A stretch of DNA of 16,680 nt from Paracoccaceae bacterium (GTDB lineage: Bacteria; Pseudomonadota; Alphaproteobacteria; Rhodobacterales; Rhodobacteraceae), in the NCBI GenBank assembly GCA_030626365.1, contig DAOUPC010000018.1, positions 1 through 16,680 on the forward strand, given 5' to 3'. Positions 14,709-16,680 of this stretch are shown one piece after another. Under the pieces are notes generated by a model. The model saw nothing but the letters and a program-made list of their open reading frames with translations, did no database searches and was not told the origin of the DNA. Position numbers and translations under genes: made by a program. The stretch's first letter is position 1. Every line of letters starts with the position of its first letter.

Positions 14709-14987
14709 ATGGCAAAACCAAAAATCCGCAACCTTCCCGACCTTAGAAACCTGGCCCGCCCGGGCAGCGAAATTGCCCTTCGCGTGACCCCCAAAGCCGC
14801 CCGGACCAGCCTGACCCTTGACGGGACCACCATACGCGCCAGCGTCACGGCCCCGCCTGAAAACGGCAAGGCCAACGCGGCCACCCGTTCCCTTCTGGCC
14901 GCCGCAATGGGCGTGGCCCCCTCTCGGTTGACGCTCAGACGTGGCCAGACCTCGCGGGACAAACTGTTTGTCTACTCCGATGACTAA
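14709..14987 (+). CDS. DUF167 (YggU) family protein
   Basis: This small basic protein of 92 residues carries the complete DUF167 signature. IALRVTPKAARTSL (about 23-36) precedes IRASVTAPPENGKANAAT (42-59), with the invariant PPENGKAN, and a C-terminal MGVAPSRLTLRRGQTSRDKLF strand-helix-strand. The fold is solved in relatives but the function is unknown. The ATG at 14709 starts the domain with a short leader; no obvious ribosome-binding site precedes it. The gene is divergent from the HDAC-like gene and converges with the acidic small protein downstream. Confidence 0.88.
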   Translation: MAKPKIRNLPDLRNLARPGSEIALRVTPKAARTSLTLDGTTIRASVTAPPENGKANAATRSLLAAAMGVAPSRLTLRRGQTSRDKLFVYSDD

Positions 14988-15013
14988 CCACCGCGCAATT
15001 AACCACTGGGCGA

Positions 15014-15256
15014 CTAATCAGCGGAATCTTCGCGCAACTGATAAACACCCTCGGGCAGATCAAGGGCCGCTGCCAGGTCTCGGACCTGCTCTGGCGACAG
15101 GGTGATCTTGTGTACGGTTTCCGTGCGGGTATCCAACTGTTCCAGCGTGACACATTCGGCGAAACTGTTGATCGTCACATCCTCCAGCAGCGGCGCGCTG
15201 CCTTCGTCAATCAATGTGATCACCGTGGCGTCAAATTCATGCTCTATGCTAAACAT
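15014..15256 (-). CDS. Hypothetical acidic 80-residue protein
   Basis: The predicted product is rich in Asp and Glu, with alternating strand-like (ATVITLIDE, VTINSFAECVTLEQL, VHKITLS) and helical (PEQVRDLAAALDL) segments, suggesting a compact cytosolic alpha/beta protein. I recognise no named domain. Supporting a real gene: it fits snugly between convergent and divergent neighbours, its composition is protein-like, and the antisense frames look random. The ATG at 15256 is chosen because residues before it, in a frame that stays open to 15559, look non-coding and would overlap the divergent IMPACT gene. The ribosome-binding site is weak. Operation with neighbours is not evident. Confidence 0.6.
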   Translation of the reverse strand: MFSIEHEFDATVITLIDEGSAPLLEDVTINSFAECVTLEQLDTRTETVHKITLSPEQVRDLAAALDLPEGVYQLREDSAD

Positions 15257-15446
15257 GCCCCGACTGTGCCGCCCCGGCCCACCCCTTGCAAGCGCCATCC
15301 CCTTGCCAATCAGGACCGCAAGCGCACTAATGTCCCGGTCATGTCCCCCCTGCGAAAGCCCTGCCAATGCGCTGGTTGACCCACCCGCCCAATTCTGCCC
15401 GGCCTGATATGGTCCGGCGCACCAGCGCGCGCCTTGGGCGGCCGGG

Positions 15447-15830
15447 ATGACCACGCCACCATCCCCCCTCAAACAACTGGGCGTAATCCTGACCGATCGC
15501 GGCTCGCGGTATGCCGTCAGCGGCGCACCGGTGCAGGACCGCGCCGCCATCATGGCCACCCTCGCAACCCTGAAGAAAGATCGCCGCTATGCAAAGGCCA
15601 CCCACAACAGCTGGGCGGCCAGCCTGAGCAACGGTGCGCTGAAGGGCGACGATGGTGAATCCGGGGCCGGCATGGTGATCTTGCGGATGCTTGAAAGGGC
15701 GGATCTTACGGATCACCTGATCATCGTAACACGCTGGTATGGCGGCAAAAAGCTGGGCGGTGACCGATTTCGCCGGGTTCAGGATTGTGTCCGCACCTAT
15801 CTGGGCGCATTGGATGACCCTGCCATTTGA
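15447..15830 (+). CDS. IMPACT/UPF0029 (YigZ N-terminal type) domain protein
   Basis: The 127-residue product matches the IMPACT N-terminal domain. SRYAVSGAPV (20-29) is the opening strand. YAKATHNSWA (48-57) corresponds to the hallmark KATH-CWA. DDGESGAGMVILRMLE (68-83) matches the DDGEPSGTAG block, and IIVTRWYGGKKLGGDRF (91-107) the VTRYFGG-KLG-GGL block. YigZ proteins are about 200 residues and carry a second, C-terminal domain, which is absent here; the stop is followed by non-coding sequence, so this looks like a natural single-domain form. The end of the motif (GGDRFRRVQD) departs from the usual GGLVRAY. Function is unknown; eukaryotic IMPACT modulates the kinase GCN2. The start has only a weak GGG site. 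Confidence 0.82.
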   Translation: MTTPPSPLKQLGVILTDRGSRYAVSGAPVQDRAAIMATLATLKKDRRYAKATHNSWAASLSNGALKGDDGESGAGMVILRMLERADLTDHLIIVTRWYGGKKLGGDRFRRVQDCVRTYLGALDDPAI

Positions 15831-15915
15831 CTTGCGTCAATGTCACATGTGCCCACGTTGCTAAACTGCCCCCACTGCCCCCCACTGCCGGCCCCAGCCA
15901 ACCAAGGATCTGCCC

Positions 15916-15969
15916 ATGACGACCCGCAATGATTTCCAGCGCGCCCCGGCATGGGCTGAACAGACCTGA
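15916..15969 (+). CDS. Possible 17-residue leader peptide preceding the DUF6455 gene
   Basis: A short frame, MTTRNDFQRAPAWAEQT, starts at 15916 behind AAGGATCT at good spacing and ends at a TGA (15967-15969) one base before the DUF6455 ATG. The DUF6455 start itself has no good ribosome-binding site, so ribosomes finishing this frame could re-initiate there. It may instead be chance; the peptide has no known counterpart. Confidence 0.35.
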   Translation: MTTRNDFQRAPAWAEQT

Positions 15970-15970
15970 C

Positions 15971-16297
15971 ATGAACAAAAAGACCATTCCATTGGGCAAT
16001 ATCGACCGCCATTTTTGGCTGACCCGTTCAGTTGCGCGCATGATCGGCATCAGCCTGTCAGATGCCATGACCCAAAAGCGGCTCGGCCCGGACGACTATG
16101 CAAAAATGGTCGCCCATTGCCGCGCCGAGGGCTGCCACGAGGCCTGCCAACGCTGGCTTGCCGCCCAGACCGCCGCCCGCCCGCAAGCGCCACCCGAGTA
16201 TTGCGCCAATGCCGAAATACTGACCCGGCTTCGCCCGCAAACCGGTTTGACGCGGCAATCGCAAACCAAACCCGGAACTGGAAAGACCAGATGTTGA
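15971..16297 (+). CDS. DUF6455 family protein
   Basis: This 108-residue protein has the layout of the Rhodobacterales DUF6455 family: an N-terminal helix with IDRHFWLTRSVARMIGI (11-27), a second helix after LGPDDY, then the Cys cluster C50, C55, C59 in HCRAEGCHEACQRWLA, and C78 in PPEYCANAEILTRL. The four cysteines suggest metal binding, inferred from spacing only. The tail after about residue 90 is a low-complexity Gln/Thr/Arg extension. It starts one base after the possible leader peptide, and its stop overlaps the start of the Sel1-repeat gene by 7 bases, so the two are probably coupled. Function unknown. Confidence 0.82.
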   Translation: MNKKTIPLGNIDRHFWLTRSVARMIGISLSDAMTQKRLGPDDYAKMVAHCRAEGCHEACQRWLAAQTAARPQAPPEYCANAEILTRLRPQTGLTRQSQTKPGTGKTRC

Positions 16298-16680
16298 ATT
16301 TCATTCGCACGCTGACCATGGCCGCCGCCCTTATGACATTAACCTCGACCGCCACGGCACAGGATCTTGAAAAGGGGTTTGCGTTTTATCAAAAAGGTGA
16401 TTTTACCGCCGCGATGAAAGAATGGCACCCACTTGCCGAACAGGGGGATGCCGGTGCGCAATTGGGCCTTGGTCACATGTACAACGACGGCAACGGTGTT
16501 CTAAAAGATGCAAAGGAATCCACGCGCTGGTTTCGTCTGGCTGCCGAACAGGGACATGCCTCTGCGCAATACAGCCTTGGTCTCATGTACGATAACGGCG
16601 ATGGCGTTTTGAAAGATGCAAAGGTGGCCGTACGCTGGTTTCGCTTAGCCGCCGAACAGGGACATACCTCTGCGCAATAC
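16291..16680 (+). CDS. Secreted Sel1-like repeat protein, N-terminal part (cut by window edge)
   Basis: A 130-codon open frame runs off the window. Residues 1-23 form a signal peptide ending ATA, with cleavage before QD. The mature part begins GFAFYQKGDFTAAMKEWHPLAEQGDAGAQLGLGHMY (29-64), followed by Sel1 units of 36 residues. W80 and W116 fall at equivalent places, each followed by FRLAAEQGH-SAQY. Sel1 repeats form alpha-solenoid scaffolds for protein-protein contacts; a periplasmic or surface adaptor role is possible. The start overlaps the DUF6455 stop by 7 bases, so it is likely cotranscribed. The units are alike in DNA as well as protein, so copy number may vary between strains. Confidence 0.85.
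   Translation, partial: MLNFIRTLTMAAALMTLTSTATAQDLEKGFAFYQKGDFTAAMKEWHPLAEQGDAGAQLGLGHMYNDGNGVLKDAKESTRWFRLAAEQGHASAQYSLGLMYDNGDGVLKDAKVAVRWFRLAAEQGHTSAQY
16495..16680 (+). repeat. 108-bp tandem repeat encoding Sel1 units
   Basis: The stretch 16495-16572 aligns with 16603-16680 at an offset of 108 bases, with about 14 differences in 78 positions by eye. One perfectly shared block spans GCCGAACAGGGACAT and another CCTCTGCGCAATAC. The array continues beyond the window edge. Confidence 0.85.

Noticed and set aside
1..16680. Search for defence islands, CRISPR arrays, transposases, integrases, prophage genes and tRNA attachment sites
   Set aside because: None was seen. All sizeable genes belong to conserved metabolic, transport or housekeeping families and base composition is even apart from the acs promoter region.

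Overview
This window is ordinary, GC-rich alphaproteobacterial chromosome. Its gene content and protein sequences point to the order Rhodobacterales, most likely the marine Roseobacter group. The indications are a heterotetrameric-type sarcosine oxidase beta subunit, a ccmI-ruvX-DUF1289 cluster, a DctPQM TRAP transporter, DUF6455, and a class II histone-deacetylase-like amidohydrolase. No rRNA, tRNA, CRISPR array, insertion sequence, phage gene or toxin-antitoxin module was recognised. Genes are dense and fall into several short operons on both strands.

Layout. (1) 1-657, minus: 5' part of a sarcosine oxidase beta (SoxB)-like gene, cut by the window edge. (2) 875-2888, plus: ccmI, ruvX and a DUF1289 Cys-cluster gene, joined by 4-base stop/start overlaps. 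(3) 4813-2915, minus: dusA followed by a TauE/SafE-family permease. (4) 8015-4888, minus: a TRAP transporter operon (binding protein, small permease, large permease), with a 12-bp GC hairpin plus U4 tract between the first and second genes. (5) 8016-8474: the only long non-coding stretch, a divergent regulatory region with several repeat structures. (6) 8475-11117, plus: acetyl-CoA synthetase (acs) and, 3 bases later, a zinc-lid adenylate kinase. (7) 11217-11753, plus: flavin reductase-like protein behind an interrupted palindrome. (8) 13069-11802, minus: nitroreductase and an EI24/CysZ-like membrane protein, overlapping by 4 bases. (9) 13238-13456, plus: a 72-residue putative lipoprotein. (10) 14616-13513, minus: HDAC-like Zn amidohydrolase. 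(11) 14709-15830: DUF167, an 80-residue acidic protein of unknown function (minus), and a single-domain IMPACT/UPF0029 protein. (12) 15916-16680, plus: a possible 17-codon leader, a DUF6455 protein, and the start of a secreted Sel1-repeat protein that runs off the window.

How the genes may work together. The clearest functional unit is acs-adk. Acs consumes ATP and releases AMP and PPi, and adenylate kinase returns AMP to the ADP pool, so cotranscription would match AMP recycling to acetate activation. The divergent TRAP operon shares the control region and may import a carboxylate, but its substrate cannot be read from the sequence. I found no convincing wholly new system. The observations most worth testing are the acs-adk coupling, the intra-operon hairpin, the repeat-rich divergent control region, the palindrome that covers the flavin reductase ribosome-binding site, and the small leader frame before DUF6455.
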